From Symbiodinium natans (lineage: Eukaryota > Sar > Dinophyceae > Suessiales > Symbiodiniaceae): 60,000 bases of DNA. Positions within the stretch are counted from its first letter, which is position 1. Every line of letters starts with the position of its first letter. This document shows positions 59,769-60,000 of this stretch, in pieces. The DNA lies in assembly GCA_905221605.1 (NCBI GenBank), contig CAJNDS010000051.1:164422-224421 (forward strand), written 5' to 3'. The notes under the pieces were generated by a model. The model was not told where the DNA came from, searched no databases, and was given only the letters and a program-made list of their open reading frames with translations. The translations under genes were made by a program, and so were the position numbers.

Positions 59769-60000
59769 GCTGGCCCTTTGAAGGTCCAAACCCTGCACCC
59801 CCCCCAGGTCTGGGTGCTTACTTGAGGTCGTGGGGTTGCGCAGGATAATTCAGCACCCAATTCAAACTGCCAGCGCATCATACGGCAACGGATGTAAAGG
59901 CTCCGACAGCAGTGGCGGGTGTCTGTGGCATGAAAAGGCAAGGTCTGCCGAGGCATACTATAGGGGCCTTAATAATTTAAGAATTGGGTTTTGGGGGGTG
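59769..60000. other. Downstream of SPFH gene 2, nothing recognised
   Basis: Unique sequence with no telomeric array and no convincing frame. It may be the 3' flank or the start of the next tandem unit. Confidence 0.5.

Noticed and set aside
1-60000. CRISPR arrays, tRNA or rRNA genes
   Set aside because: The regular repeats are telomeric heptamers without spacers of even length, and no tRNA arm or rRNA core sequence was recognised by eye.

Overview
The window looks like nuclear DNA of a dinoflagellate; the species cannot be told from the sequence. Three things point there. Short exons sit in long, repeat-filled introns. Many introns that can be fixed by reading frame start with GC or GA rather than GT, with small direct repeats at the two splice sites. 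Blocks of the heptamer TTTAGGG/CCCTAAA, a telomere-type repeat, recur every few hundred bases on both strands. No rRNA, tRNA, CRISPR array or bacterial operon was seen. All coordinates and splice sites were worked out by eye and may be off by one or two bases.

Layout. At 138-3457 is the 3' part of an acetyl-CoA transporter-like gene (SLC33A1/AT-1 type). At 3954-7193, possibly running on to a stop at 9211, is a gene for an unrecognised multi-pass membrane protein whose introns are compact elements of about 80-160 bp. From 10 to 17.9 kb there are only scattered candidate exons among repeats. From 17963 to 34104, ten exons spell out one voltage-sensor domain (pre-S1 to S5 and the start of the pore loop) of a Cav/Nav-type cation channel, with introns of about 0.5-4 kb. 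From 34.1 to 47.3 kb there are isolated exon candidates, several ending in a stop. At 47353-48137 is a two-exon small gene. At 50510-54458 and 57671-59768 are two tandem, same-strand genes for closely related SPFH/band-7 (stomatin-like) proteins of 282 and 281 residues. Every gene that could be read is on the + strand, consistent with the one-way tandem gene arrays of dinoflagellates.

The most interesting content is the relation between introns, small inverted-repeat elements and telomeric repeats. At least a dozen families of 60-350 bp elements with terminal inverted repeats occur, many of them exactly filling introns (introner-like). The SPFH pair gives a natural experiment: copy 1 has four introns that copy 2 lacks, while five are shared. 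Telomeric blocks sit inside these elements, in one family near the same internal point in two or three copies, and in one shared SPFH intron the telomeric block has replaced nearly the whole element. Two copies of another element are inserted, with a TA duplication, exactly inside TTTAGGG arrays. Together this suggests cycles of element insertion, splicing as introns, breakage and repair by addition of telomeric repeats.
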